DNA of 64,000 nucleotides from Pseudomonas lini (GTDB lineage Bacteria > Pseudomonadota > Gammaproteobacteria > Pseudomonadales > Pseudomonadaceae). How positions within the stretch are numbered: the stretch's first letter is position 1; each line of letters starts with the position of its first letter. Where the stretch lies: assembly GCF_001042905.1 (NCBI RefSeq), contig NZ_JYLB01000001.1, positions 496,001 to 560,000 of the forward strand, read 5' to 3'. Below are positions 37,469 to 46,979 of the stretch, piece by piece. The translations under genes were made by a program, and so were the position numbers. The notes beneath the pieces were generated by a model, which was not told the origin of the DNA, made no database searches, and saw nothing but the letters and a program-made list of their open reading frames with translations.

Positions 37469-38212
37469 TTATTGCTCAGTGATCAATGTGCATTGATCAA
37501 GGCGCTCAGGATAAGTGACATTGATGGTCACTTCCCGCCGAACGATCTTCACCAATAGATGAACAAAATTGGTCGGGTAGTCGATCAGGTAGCGTTTGAT
37601 GGTGTGCGGTTCGCAGTACATCCGATAGAACGCGCGCAGATGCAGGCGGTTGATCAGCTCAGGGTAATAATCATGAGTGGCCGTGGCTTCTTGGCGAATG
37701 AAACCACCACAGGTGAATGCCACACCGGTGAAGCCGGCACGCAGGGCATCTTGCTCGAACTGTTCCTGCAGCCCGGCGCCCAGGCCTACGATCAGGATGT
37801 TCGCTTCACTGCGGCAGATGTCTGTTTGAATGCACGCGGCCTGCGGCGCGTCGAAATAGCCGTTGTGATGACCGGCGATAATCAGCGCCGGGTAGCGAGC
37901 CTTGATCTTGTCGATGAACAGGTCCAGTTCGGCTTGCCGGGCACCGACAAAATAGAGGCGCTTGCCTTGTTTCTCGGCGCAACTGAACACAGAGTCGGCG
38001 ATGGACGTGAAGTCGAAGCTGACCCGGCCGATCGTGCGGCCGGTGATGCGCGACATGAAGGTTGACATCAGCATGCCGTCGCAAAAATAGGCGATGGACG
38101 TCGGGTGTCGGTCGAACAGACTGCCGACAGACGCAAAATTGATGAAGGAAAATGCCTTGTTGGCGTCCAGCAGAGTGGGTGCGTAATGGCCGATTAATTC
38201 CAGGTCGATCAT
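37469..38212 (-). CDS. WecG/TagA/CpsF-family glycosyltransferase
   Basis: The 247-residue product, started at ATG 38210-38212 with GAGG nine bases upstream, has the family pattern: FINFASVGSLF, YFCDGMLMS, YFVGARQAELDLFIDKIKAR, and LIVGLGAGLQEQ. An open frame to 38296 lies over the preceding gene and is not used. These enzymes add the second sugar to an undecaprenyl-linked first sugar. The tail after residue 190 (REVTINVTYPERLDQC) is longer than in minimal TagA proteins. Confidence 0.85.
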   Translation of the reverse strand: MIDLELIGHYAPTLLDANKAFSFINFASVGSLFDRHPTSIAYFCDGMLMSTFMSRITGRTIGRVSFDFTSIADSVFSCAEKQGKRLYFVGARQAELDLFIDKIKARYPALIIAGHHNGYFDAPQAACIQTDICRSEANILIVGLGAGLQEQFEQDALRAGFTGVAFTCGGFIRQEATATHDYYPELINRLHLRAFYRMYCEPHTIKRYLIDYPTNFVHLLVKIVRREVTINVTYPERLDQCTLITEQ

Positions 38213-38223
38213 TGCCTGATACC

Positions 38224-39615
38224 TCAATAAATATCTTTTGAGAACAACGTAAAAGGGGTCTTGACCAGAATCTTGATATCGAGCCACAGCGACCATTGGT
38301 TGATGTAGTTGAGGTCCTGGGCGACGCGCTGCTGCATTTTTTCCAGCGTCTGGGTTTCACCTCGATGCCCGGTGATCTGGGCCAACCCGGTGATGCCCGG
38401 CTTGAGGCGATGACGGGCCATGTAGGCGCGAACCTTGCCGGTGTAATAAATGTTGTGCGTGACCGCGTGCGGTCGCGGGCCGACCAGGGCCATTTCACCG
38501 CAGAGCACGTTGAACAGTTGCGGTAACTCGTCGATGGAACTACGGCGCAGAAAACGCCCAAGCGGGGTGATGCGGTCATCCTCGCGGGTGGCCTGACGGA
38601 CTTCGTTGTCGTCGTGCAAACGCATCGACCGGAACTTCCAGACCTTGATCACCTCAGCGTTACAGCCGTAGCGATTTTGTTTGAACAACACCGGGCCGGG
38701 CGAGGAAAGCTTGATGGCTGCCGCCACGATCAGCAGCAAGGGGCTGAGCACAATAATGCCCACGGCGGCCAGGCTACGTTCGAACAGCTCTTTGCAGAGC
38801 AGGCTGCCGGGGTGCGAACTGATAAGGCTTTCATTGAGGTAGATGGCCGGCATTCGCTCTATTTCCGAGATCGACTGATTGAGCAGCACCATGCTGCCGA
38901 AATCGGGGATCCAGACCACGTCGACATTCATGTCCAGAAGATCGATGTACAAGGCTTCGATGATGGCGGCTTGTGCCATTGGCAAGACGATGTAGACGCG
39001 GCGTACATGTAGGCGGGTGATAATTTCGCGAATCTCGTCGATGCGTCCCAGCAGCGGCAGAATGCTCGGGGCCGGGCCGGTATGTTCGGCGGTTGCAATA
39101 AAACCCAGTAGCGGTACGCGATTGCGTCTGGACAGTTTTCTCGCCAGCTTATGGGCGGTCGGACACGTCCCGATGATCACCGCGCGGCGCTCGTTGCAGA
39201 GCTTGTGTGAATGCAGTCGGGCCAGGTAATGCAGGGGCAAAAAGCTCGCCGCCTGGACCAGATATCCCAATACGGCCCAGACAATGATCACCTGACGCGA
39301 GAAAATCACGCTGGTCTGGGTGACGAAGGCAATGCTGATCAGCACGGCCAGCAAGATCATCCAGGCCGCCAGCAGCCGAGCAAGCCCTGACAACCACTCA
39401 TGACGCTTGTGGTAAACCTGCATGACGCTGTAGATCGGCACCGAACCTAGAACGGTGAGAATCATCAGAACGCGGTATTCGCTGGTGAGGCTGCCGACTC
39501 GCCCGTACACGAGCAACACCAGCAGCAGGTTGACCAGGGTGAGTGCGCACAGCCATTGGCCCCAGAAGGTCAGACCTCGACGGCGCGTCATTTGAGCGGT
39601 GTAGAGCGATGTCAT
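38224..39615 (-). CDS. undecaprenyl-phosphate sugar phosphotransferase (WcaJ/WbaP-type)
   Basis: The 463-residue protein has four or five N-terminal helices, a central CoA-binding-like domain, and the C-terminal sugar-transferase domain with KFRSMRLHDDNEV, RRSSIDELPQLFNVL, GPRPHAV and KPGITGLAQITGHRGET. It starts assembly by moving a sugar-1-phosphate (commonly glucose or galactose) onto undecaprenyl phosphate. The start at 39615 has GGAGG eight bases upstream; a longer frame to 39663 lacks such a site. Confidence 0.9.
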   Translation of the reverse strand: MTSLYTAQMTRRRGLTFWGQWLCALTLVNLLLVLLVYGRVGSLTSEYRVLMILTVLGSVPIYSVMQVYHKRHEWLSGLARLLAAWMILLAVLISIAFVTQTSVIFSRQVIIVWAVLGYLVQAASFLPLHYLARLHSHKLCNERRAVIIGTCPTAHKLARKLSRRNRVPLLGFIATAEHTGPAPSILPLLGRIDEIREIITRLHVRRVYIVLPMAQAAIIEALYIDLLDMNVDVVWIPDFGSMVLLNQSISEIERMPAIYLNESLISSHPGSLLCKELFERSLAAVGIIVLSPLLLIVAAAIKLSSPGPVLFKQNRYGCNAEVIKVWKFRSMRLHDDNEVRQATREDDRITPLGRFLRRSSIDELPQLFNVLCGEMALVGPRPHAVTHNIYYTGKVRAYMARHRLKPGITGLAQITGHRGETQTLEKMQQRVAQDLNYINQWSLWLDIKILVKTPFTLFSKDIY

Positions 39616-39758
39616 CGGCTCAACCTCCGGGCATGGGTTGGACTTCGGCGCCGAATACTGCACGCCCTCGTTCCCGCACGCTGGTATAGCTCGACTGGAA
39701 TGAAGCAGCTTTTGGTAGATGTTTGGAGGGAGACTACTGGACAGACAGGTACAAGATT

Positions 39759-42014
39759 TTACCTGGACATGTAGTCGTAGTTCTGGAACGTATCGGAATG
39801 GCTGTAGCCCTGTTTGCGGGCCTTGCTCAAGTCAACCTGGTTAAGCACCACACCGAACACCGGCGCATGACTCTGCTGCAGTATCGCGAGGCACTTCTGC
39901 ACCTGGCTGACAGGCGTGCTTTGGGCCTTGATCACGTAGATCACCGCATCCGAATGCTTGGCCAGCAACAGTGCATCGCTGACCATTTGCGCAGGCGGGG
40001 AGTCGATGATGATGCGTTGGTACCGCGACTTCAGCGCCTCTAGCATGGGGGCCAGGCGCGGCGAGCTGAGCAGATCCAGCGGTGGCGGTGACAGCTTCCC
40101 GGCCGGCAGCATGTCGAGATTGCCGACAGTGCGGATGCAGTCCTCGAGCCGCGCAGTGCCTGCCAGAACGTTGGCCAACCCCGGGCCGTCCGCCGGAAAA
40201 TCGAAGTTGAGCGACAGGCTGGGTCTGCGCATGTCGGCGTCGATCAACAGGACACGTTCCAGCTTGGCGAGTGAGTAGGCCAGATTGTTGGCGATGGTGC
40301 TTTTACCTTCATCGGCCATGGTCGAGGCAACGAGAACCACATGAGACGGCATGTCGCTGCTGTGCAACATCAACCAGGTGCGCAGGTTACGAATGGTCTC
40401 GCAGAAACGCGGATGGTCGTTGTCGTCGAACAGTCGCGCGAGTTGCCGGCGGCTTTTCCTCGTGACCAGCGGCACCACGCTGAGCAGGGGAACGTCAAGC
40501 GTGCTTTCGATCGCTTCGTCGGTCTTGAAGGTTTTGTTAAGGGTTTCTGAAAGTAATGCCAGCACAACACCGATCAGTGCCGCCACGATGGCAACAATCG
40601 CTACAATCAATGATTTACGAGGCTTGCTCGGTTCCAGAGGAACAATCGCAGGGTCGACGATGCGCGCCTTGGTAGCGTCCATGTCGGCCGTGGCCGTGGT
40701 TTCTTTCAAACGGGTGATGAAGGTCTCATACAGCGCGCGGCTGCTGTCGACCTCACGCTGAAATTCACGCAGCTGGAACTCCTTGCGCGAAATGTCCTGT
40801 ATCTGCGCCTTGTTGCTGTTGAATGATTTACGCAGTGAGTTTTCACTGGTTCGGGCTAGCTGGTAATCCTGTTCGATGCTAGCCACCACCTGTCGAACCT
40901 GCAGGCGCAAGCTGTCGGTGGCCGTACGCAACTCGGCGCGCGCGGCGGCCAGAGTCGGGTGTTTTGGACCATAGCGCCCGGACAGTTCTTCGACCTTGGC
41001 TTGAGCCTTGGCCTGTTGCGCCTGGAATTTTTGCACCAGAGGATTGCTCAAGACGGCCGGCACACTGGACAGTTTGCTCAGGTTGCCATTGCTCAAGGTC
41101 TGTACCTGGCGGAACCGGCTCTCGGCTTCTGCCAGGTTACGGCGCGCATCGATCATGCGGTTGCCGGTCATTTCCAGTTCATTGGCGCTGATGGTGGCGA
41201 CACCGCCGACGCCGCCGACGTCAACCAGGCCTTGTGCTTCCCGATAGGCCTGAAGTTTGTTTTCGGCACTGCGCAGGTTATTACGCAACTCGATCAGGCG
41301 TGAATTCATCCAGCTGGTATTGGTCTGTGAGGACCTCAGATTGTTGTCGAACTGGCTATCGATGAAGCCTTGGGCAATGGCGTTGGCGGTAGCGGCAGCC
41401 AAACCAGGGTCGGGCAATTCCACTTCTATCTTGATCAGCTGGCTCTTGCCGACGAATTTGACATGGGTACGCCGCATCAGATCCTGCGTGACTTGATTGA
41501 AGACATCGGCTTCGGAGGGCCTCACCTGCACGGGTATAAAGCGGCCCAGTACTGGCAGCCATTGGTCCAGTTCAAGCGCGGCCAACCATCGCCGTGGCGC
41601 AAACCAGGACTTCGGTTGCTGACGTGGATCAGTGACCGGATGAGTGGTCAGGCTCAGCTTTTTGACTGCGCGTTCAGCCAAGTCCCGCGATTGCAAGAGT
41701 GCCAGTTGCGTCTGCAAATAGTCGACGGTACCGGAGCTTGAATCCGTGACTTGCTGAAATGTCAGCAGCGGGGGCGTTTTTTCTTTGATCAGGAGGGTGG
41801 TGCTACCGGTGTACTGCGCAGGAATGAACGACAGCGTGGCCATCGCCAGTACACAGCCGAGCACTATCAACCCGCCGATTTTCCAATGGGCGCGCCAGAT
41901 CACCCTCCAGTATTTGAGCAGGTCAATGGTGTCCTTTTCCTCGCTGTACGGCTGATGCTGCGGCACATGCGGCTGGATCGGACGCTCGACATATAGGCTT
42001 GGGCTGTTATCCAT
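39759..42014 (-). CDS. polysaccharide chain-length determinant and tyrosine autokinase (Wzc/BY-kinase)
   Basis: The 751-residue inner-membrane protein has a Wzz domain with transmembrane helices near residues 45-65 and 470-490, a long periplasmic coiled-coil region between them, and a cytoplasmic BY-kinase domain with Walker A ASTMADEGKST, Walker A' VLLIDADMRRP, and Walker B IIIDSPPA. The C-terminus holds a Tyr cluster (GYSHSDTFQNYDYMSR), the site of autophosphorylation. It controls polymer length and export with the Wza-like protein encoded two bases downstream on the transcript's upstream side. Confidence 0.92.
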   Translation of the reverse strand: MDNSPSLYVERPIQPHVPQHQPYSEEKDTIDLLKYWRVIWRAHWKIGGLIVLGCVLAMATLSFIPAQYTGSTTLLIKEKTPPLLTFQQVTDSSSGTVDYLQTQLALLQSRDLAERAVKKLSLTTHPVTDPRQQPKSWFAPRRWLAALELDQWLPVLGRFIPVQVRPSEADVFNQVTQDLMRRTHVKFVGKSQLIKIEVELPDPGLAAATANAIAQGFIDSQFDNNLRSSQTNTSWMNSRLIELRNNLRSAENKLQAYREAQGLVDVGGVGGVATISANELEMTGNRMIDARRNLAEAESRFRQVQTLSNGNLSKLSSVPAVLSNPLVQKFQAQQAKAQAKVEELSGRYGPKHPTLAAARAELRTATDSLRLQVRQVVASIEQDYQLARTSENSLRKSFNSNKAQIQDISRKEFQLREFQREVDSSRALYETFITRLKETTATADMDATKARIVDPAIVPLEPSKPRKSLIVAIVAIVAALIGVVLALLSETLNKTFKTDEAIESTLDVPLLSVVPLVTRKSRRQLARLFDDNDHPRFCETIRNLRTWLMLHSSDMPSHVVLVASTMADEGKSTIANNLAYSLAKLERVLLIDADMRRPSLSLNFDFPADGPGLANVLAGTARLEDCIRTVGNLDMLPAGKLSPPPLDLLSSPRLAPMLEALKSRYQRIIIDSPPAQMVSDALLLAKHSDAVIYVIKAQSTPVSQVQKCLAILQQSHAPVFGVVLNQVDLSKARKQGYSHSDTFQNYDYMSR

Positions 42015-42016
42015 GA

Positions 42017-42550
42017 TTAGAAAAAGCCTTGTGCAATGGAAATGGTGTCACCGGGGGCGATGGCGGTGCTGCGCGTGACCTTGTCGGTCAGTGGTGGGGA
42101 GCCATCGCCGCGCACGATGGTCACCCGTTTGATCGAGGCTCGTTCAGTCAGGCCGCCGCCCAGGGCGATGGCTTTTTCCAGCGTCAAGCCGGGCTCGAAC
42201 GGATAGCTACCGGGTTTCTGTACCTCTCCATTGATGTAGAACGAGCGGTAGACGATCAGGTTGACGCTGACCTTGGGGTCGACCAGGTAACCTTGCTTGA
42301 GCCCATCGACGATGATCTTTTCCACCTGATTGGGCGTAAACCCCTTGGCGGCAATGTCACCCAAAAATGGATAGGAAAACATTCCGGCATCGTTGAGACG
42401 GATTTTCTCGAAGCTCAGGTCCCGCTCACCGAATACCGTGATGCGCAACACATCGCCGGCTGCCAGTTTGTACTGGGTGCCGGGGTCTGCTGCAAAAGTC
42501 GCGGGCAACAGCCATGGCAAGAACAACAAGCCAAGCATTCGGGCGTTCAT
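42017..42550 (-). CDS. polysaccharide export protein (small Wza-like)
   Basis: The 177-residue protein has a Sec signal peptide ending near ATFA (residue 20), a polysaccharide export domain (YKLAAGDVLRITVFGERDLS) and one SLBB domain (YINGEVQKPGSYPFEPG). No lipobox Cys follows the signal peptide, and the C-terminal amphipathic helix of Wza is missing, so it cannot itself span the outer membrane as Wza does. The outer-membrane barrel protein encoded next to it may supply the pore. Confidence 0.88.
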   Translation of the reverse strand: MNARMLGLLFLPWLLPATFAADPGTQYKLAAGDVLRITVFGERDLSFEKIRLNDAGMFSYPFLGDIAAKGFTPNQVEKIIVDGLKQGYLVDPKVSVNLIVYRSFYINGEVQKPGSYPFEPGLTLEKAIALGGGLTERASIKRVTIVRGDGSPPLTDKVTRSTAIAPGDTISIAQGFF

Positions 42551-42562
42551 AGGGAAAACCTC

Positions 42563-43717
42563 TTAAAGACTGACGTTGAAGCTGAGCAGGAAAATGTTGC
42601 GTTCAAAACTCTGATTGTCGACATCGGAGTCATCGTTGCGGTAGCGATAGCCCAGCTCGATATCCAGCCAGCGGCGCATTGCGTACTCCACGGCGAGGTT
42701 GTAGTCACGAAGGTCATCGGTGCGGTCCTGCCCTTCGTATTCGTAGCGGGCCAGCCCGACTTCGGCCACCGTGGTGATGCGTTCGGTCCAGCCATGACGC
42801 CAGCCGACCAGGGCCGAGGTGGTCTTGACGGCATCAGCACCGTCGTCGCCCTCGGCCATGGCCTGGCGGGCAACAAACGAGAAGGTCGAATAGGTTCGTG
42901 GTTTCCATCGCAGATCCACCTGCCAGGTCGGGTTACTGAGGTCATCGACACTGCTGTCATCAAAGTTCTTGCGCTCATAACCAACGCGGACTTTACCGGT
43001 GGTGCGTGCGGTGAAGTCCCATTCGGCACCGGCAAGCACCGCATCGGATGTGCTATTGAGGCGGCTGTTGGATCGGTAATCAAAGTCGGTATGGTCGTAT
43101 TCCAGCAATCCACGTGTATTGCTGCCGATGCGGTGGTACCAAGTGGTGGTCAGGCCAGTGGTATCGCGCTCTTTGTCGTCGTTGATGCCTCCCGAATTGT
43201 CGTAGCGAAGTTGCGCATAACTGGCGCCCAGATCGATCTGATTGGCAGCGCTTCTGGCGCCATAGGTATAGAGGCCATTGACGCGGTTACTGCGAATCTT
43301 GTCATTGATGCCATCGACAGCGGTCGACGTCGTGCGCTCGTATTTACGTGCTTCCGCGTCAAGTTTCAGGCGATGGCGATCCGTGAATTCCATGATGCTG
43401 TTGAGGCGCACGCGTTGTGCCGTATTCGAAGCATCCGAGTCGTCATGATAAATGTACCGGGTAGGCTGCCAGATAAGTCGGGTGGCACTGTTGCGGTCTT
43501 CAGCCTTGAGTTCGAAAGTGGGTGCCACTTTGGTCACCATGGATGACTGCGCGCGCTCCAGTTCGCGGAAATTGTCATCATAACTTTCTGAAAACAGCAG
43601 GGTAGGGGTGAAGTCGAACCCATAAATATCAATGGACTGGGGATCGAGACTCCAGGCCGTTCCGGGACATAAATAGATCATGATCAGCGCGAAAGGGCCG
43701 CGGGTCTTGAGAGCCAT
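42563..43717 (-). CDS. outer-membrane beta-barrel protein of the exopolysaccharide locus (BBP2-like)
   Basis: The 384-residue protein has a signal peptide ending near TAWS (residue 23) and alternating strands with many Tyr, Arg and Asp residues (LLFSESYDDNFRELE, RLIWQPTRYIYHDD, LGYRYRNDDSDVDNQSFERN). The pattern suits the BBP2/PF10082-like barrel family found in polysaccharide loci. AGGAG lies eight bases before the start. It is likely the export channel or an accessory of it, inferred from the lack of a Wza membrane helix in its neighbour. Confidence 0.78.
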   Translation of the reverse strand: MALKTRGPFALIMIYLCPGTAWSLDPQSIDIYGFDFTPTLLFSESYDDNFRELERAQSSMVTKVAPTFELKAEDRNSATRLIWQPTRYIYHDDSDASNTAQRVRLNSIMEFTDRHRLKLDAEARKYERTTSTAVDGINDKIRSNRVNGLYTYGARSAANQIDLGASYAQLRYDNSGGINDDKERDTTGLTTTWYHRIGSNTRGLLEYDHTDFDYRSNSRLNSTSDAVLAGAEWDFTARTTGKVRVGYERKNFDDSSVDDLSNPTWQVDLRWKPRTYSTFSFVARQAMAEGDDGADAVKTTSALVGWRHGWTERITTVAEVGLARYEYEGQDRTDDLRDYNLAVEYAMRRWLDIELGYRYRNDDSDVDNQSFERNIFLLSFNVSL

Positions 43718-43929
43718 ATCATTGCTCCTGGGGGTGAGTTCAATGACTATAGACCGGAAAAATAGTGGATGAGTGTGGTTGTGTAATGCCGGTAGCTATC
43801 AATGATTTAATTGTGGGGGAAGAGTTTGTAAGTTTAATTAATAACTGGCCGGGGAGTAGTAAAGACACAGTATGCTGGAGCGGCGTAGGTTGTTGTGAAG
43901 TGCGCTAGTTAATAGCCGTAATGATTTAT

Positions 43930-44451
43930 TTATAAATGAGGCCGGGGTCGCTCAATGTCAGTCAATGGCACGCCAACCTGATGTTCTCTATTCAAGAAGT
44001 GCAGAAGAATCATGACTCGTTCGTCACCTAACATGCTCAGGAAAATACCTTCAAGTGTCGACAGGGGGCCTCGGGTTATTTGCAGCGTTTCGCCAGGCTT
44101 GAACGGTTGGGGAGTGTGCGATTCTGGTGGTTTGAAACACCGGGCGCGCAGATGTTCGATGACGTCGTCCGGTACCGTTGCCGGGCCGTGATTGAAATCG
44201 ACGATGCGGCTGACCCCGCGGGTAGAGCGCAAGGGCGCCCATTTGTCGTCACGGCTCAGCTGAATGAAAAGATACCCCGGAAAGAGAGATTCAAGCGATT
44301 GATGGGGTTTGCCATGAATCAGGCGCTCGCTAATAATTTGCGGGCAAAATATGACGTAGTTTTGACGCAATAAATTGATTTGAGCCCGTTCATCCTGACG
44401 CGGCTTGCACTGCAAAAGATACCAACTGGAACCTGGGGTACTCGTCAGCAT
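43930..44451 (-). CDS. rfaH: RfaH/NusG-family transcription antiterminator
   Basis: The 173-residue protein has an NGN domain (WYLLQCKPRQDERAQINLLR at 10-29; SLFPGYLFIQL near 56-66; STRGVSRIVDFN) and a C-terminal KOW-like domain (FKPGETLQITRGPLSTLEGIFL). It lacks the length and insert of NusG itself. RfaH binds RNA polymerase paused at an ops element and suppresses termination in long polysaccharide operons. It is encoded first, 212 bp before the barrel gene, with an ops-like sequence further upstream, so it probably acts on its own operon. Confidence 0.88.
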   Translation of the reverse strand: MLTSTPGSSWYLLQCKPRQDERAQINLLRQNYVIFCPQIISERLIHGKPHQSLESLFPGYLFIQLSRDDKWAPLRSTRGVSRIVDFNHGPATVPDDVIEHLRARCFKPPESHTPQPFKPGETLQITRGPLSTLEGIFLSMLGDERVMILLHFLNREHQVGVPLTDIERPRPHL

Positions 44452-45099
44452 TCTGGCAAGCTCCGGAGTATTGGTTAAGCATGCCTGTTCGCATCAGCAA
44501 TGCCACTGCGCTTCCAATGTTCTATAGAGAATGCGGAATCGCGAAGGTGTTAAGTCAATGGAACAGGTGTATCAATAATGAAGCATCTAATGCACAAGTA
44601 GAGTTCAAGTCAATAATCTGGCGCGAGCGCCGCTTAGTGCAGAAGATTCTCTTCGCCGAACTGCACTCAAGCAGAACTCTGGATCGAAAAGTGTAAACGT
44701 AACTTAACGCTATAAGTGATATCGTCGCGTCATCAAAGGAGGGTTGTTTCTTTGCGATGGCCAAAGCTACCGCAGGGTCCGAACTCTCGGTCCTTTGAAA
44801 AACAAACACTTTCGATCGTGAACTTGAACGCAGGGGGTGACGTATATCTATTAATGGAGTTACATCTTTTGTTATACGTCGACCCTCTTAGGTATCGACC
44901 ACTCCAGACGGCCTGTCAAATGTCACTAGTCAAAAATATAGCCTTCTGTCCAATAATCTACTAAGGCGCTTCAACCCATTGTTTTAACAAGTTATTTTGT
45001 TGGTGGCGTCCTGCTGAAATCGGGTACAAGACTTCACTCAATGTCGGCGAACCGCGCACGGCTCGCCTCAGTTCTTCATGGTGATCCCCGAAGGAGTCT
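44452..45099. other. long AT-rich spacer upstream of the exopolysaccharide operon
   Basis: About 650 bp without a convincing gene; short frames at 44481-44696 (plus) and 44555-44809 (minus) have no recognisable features. The minus strand should carry the promoter and leader of rfaH and the polysaccharide operon, including the ops-like element at 44764-44774. No terminator was recognised for the aldehyde dehydrogenase gene that ends at 45100. Confidence 0.45.
44764..44774 (-). promoter_or_regulatory. ops-like RfaH recruitment element
   Basis: The minus strand reads TGCGGTAGCTT, which matches the ops consensus GGCGGTAGYNT at 10 of 11 positions. It points toward rfaH and the exopolysaccharide operon and lies about 310 bp before the rfaH start, as ops sites do in 5' leaders of RfaH-controlled operons. 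Confidence 0.5.
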
Positions 45100-46569
45100 C
45101 TATCGATCTTCGCCAAACCCAATGATTGCCTTGGTTTCGAGGTACTCTTCAAAGCCATGGACACCATACTCACGACCATTACCAGATCGCTTGTAGCCAC
45201 CGAATGGCGCCATTGGATCCCAGGCAGGGTAATTCAGGTGCACTTGTCCGGCGCGGATACGAGAGGCGACGGCACGTGCAAGATCAAGGTTCTGAGCCTG
45301 GACATGGGCGCCTAACCCATAGACCGTGTCGTTTGCGATAGCGATCGCCTCATCGACTGTCTCATAGGGAATGATGCACAGCACTGGACCAAAAATTTCT
45401 TCCTGGGCAATCCGCATGGCGGAATCGACCTCGGAGAAAACAGTCGGTCGGGTGTAGAAGCCCTTTTCATAACCCTGTACGCGTCCGGGGCCGCCGCACA
45501 CGAGTTTTGCGCCCTCATTCAGGCCTGCTTCGATCATTGCTTGCACCCGGCTGAACTGGGCGTCGTTGGCTATGGGGCCGAGTACCGTCTCTTCCGAACG
45601 CGGATCACCGACGATGATTGCATTGGCGGTTGCTGCGGCCAGCGATTCGACCTCTGCCAGTCTGTCTTTTGGGACGATCATTCTTGTCGGGGCGCTGCAG
45701 GATTGTCCGACGTTGCGAAACGCAGACATCACGCCCAGCGGGACGGCTTTGGCGAAATCGGCGTCGGGAAGCAGAACGTTCGGGGACTTGCCTCCCAGTT
45801 CTTGCGTAACGCGCTTCACCGTATGGGCGGCCGCCTGTGCGACCAGCGCGCCTGCGCGGTTTGAGCCGGTGATCGAAATCATATCGATATCAGGGTGCGC
45901 CGCCATGGCTGCGCCGACCTCGGAACCACTTCCATTCACAAGGTTGAACACGCCCGGTGGAAGGCCTGCGTCATGCACCAGTTGTGCAAAAAGAAGGGCG
46001 CTCAGTGGCGACAGTTCGCTGGGTTTCAGGACCACTGTGCAGCCGGCAGCAATAGCCGGGGCGACTTTTGCGGTGATCTGATAAAGCGGCCAGTTCCACG
46101 GAGTGATGAGACCGCAAACGCCTATCGGTTCGTGTTCAATCGCGGTGCTGCCTTCAACGGTTTGGAAACGATAGGTGGACAGCAAATCGCGTGCGACCCG
46201 AACGTGTTCGGCCGCGAGTGGCACTTGCATGGCCCGGGCGGAACCGATGGCAGCGCCCATTTCCAGAGAGATCGCCTGCGCGAGCAGTTCTTTTCGTTCA
46301 AGGATGAGGTCATAGATCTTTCCAAGGAAAAGCGCGCGCGATGCTGCCGAGGTGGCAGACCAACCAGCCAATGCTGCACGAGCCGCAGCGACTGCCCGAT
46401 CAACATCCTCGGCAGACCCTTGCGCGACGTGCGCAACAACCTCTTCAGTTGCCGGATTGACCACCGGCAAACTGGCCGGGATTGCCGGGGAAGACCAACA
46501 ACCGTTGATATAAAACTGGTGAGACGTTTGCGGATCAACGCTGTAGCCATTCGAAGATTGTGTTGTCAT
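45100..46569 (-). CDS. NAD(P)-dependent aldehyde dehydrogenase
   Basis: The 489-residue enzyme has GLITPWNWPLYQITAKVAPA with the oxyanion Asn, the catalytic Glu in TQELGGKSPN, and the catalytic Cys in FRNVGQSCSAPTRM. The C-terminal PFGGYKRSGNGREYGVHGFEEYLETK is typical of the family. Substrate cannot be fixed; the neighbouring FAD oxidases would release aldehydes from amines. It is transcribed divergently from the FAD oxidase gene at 46980. Confidence 0.9.
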   Translation of the reverse strand: MTTQSSNGYSVDPQTSHQFYINGCWSSPAIPASLPVVNPATEEVVAHVAQGSAEDVDRAVAAARAALAGWSATSAASRALFLGKIYDLILERKELLAQAISLEMGAAIGSARAMQVPLAAEHVRVARDLLSTYRFQTVEGSTAIEHEPIGVCGLITPWNWPLYQITAKVAPAIAAGCTVVLKPSELSPLSALLFAQLVHDAGLPPGVFNLVNGSGSEVGAAMAAHPDIDMISITGSNRAGALVAQAAAHTVKRVTQELGGKSPNVLLPDADFAKAVPLGVMSAFRNVGQSCSAPTRMIVPKDRLAEVESLAAATANAIIVGDPRSEETVLGPIANDAQFSRVQAMIEAGLNEGAKLVCGGPGRVQGYEKGFYTRPTVFSEVDSAMRIAQEEIFGPVLCIIPYETVDEAIAIANDTVYGLGAHVQAQNLDLARAVASRIRAGQVHLNYPAWDPMAPFGGYKRSGNGREYGVHGFEEYLETKAIIGFGEDR

Positions 46570-46776
46570 CCAACTAGCTCCTTAGAGCGGTAATAGGCAC
46601 TGCAAGCAGCAGAGGGCGGTCATCAATAAGCTAACAAAGCGGCCCAGACAAAATGTGCCGTTCTTTAAGTTTGCAAGGGATAATCTGCTGTATCTGCGAG
46701 GCTAACTTTGCATCAACGTCACTTGACCCGGTTACGCCAGTGCCCCGTAGCCGCAGAGCAAGAGCGCGAAAGGACC

Positions 46777-46928
46777 GTCCCGCACAGTCTGCTGAACGAG
46801 TCCTGTAAAACGGTGGTTTGTACCAGGCAGCCTATATTTTTAATAGTTTATGCATGGTCGCCTGGTGTTGTAATAAATCCGTGATGCAGCATTGCGCCGA
46901 TGCCTCCCGAACGGAGCAACTGCTTGCC
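46777..46928 (+). promoter_or_regulatory. 152-bp duplicated promoter region, first copy
   Basis: This stretch aligns without gaps to 48551-48702, about 86% identical by eye. Shared blocks include CCCGCACAGTCTGCTGA, CTGTAAAACGGTGGTTTGT, a GGTGTTGTAATAA block and CGTGATGCAGC. It ends about 50 bp before the FAD oxidase start used here. Confidence 0.75.
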
Positions 46929-46979
46929 TTGGTCGCAATCCTCAGCGAATGGCCGGCGCACCAGCGACCCCGGCCCTCA

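Noticed and set aside
42203..42214. CCGGTAGCTAT on the minus strand within the Wza-like gene
   Set aside because: It encodes the conserved Pro-Gly-Ser-Tyr of the SLBB domain and is probably a coincidence.
43783..43796. GCCGGTAGCTAT, resembling ops, between rfaH and the barrel gene
   Set aside because: It is on the plus strand, opposite to the operon's direction, and matches the consensus less well.
46818..46979. 54-codon upstream extension of the DadA-like frame
   Set aside because: Most of it lies in the duplicated promoter region that is non-coding in its second copy.
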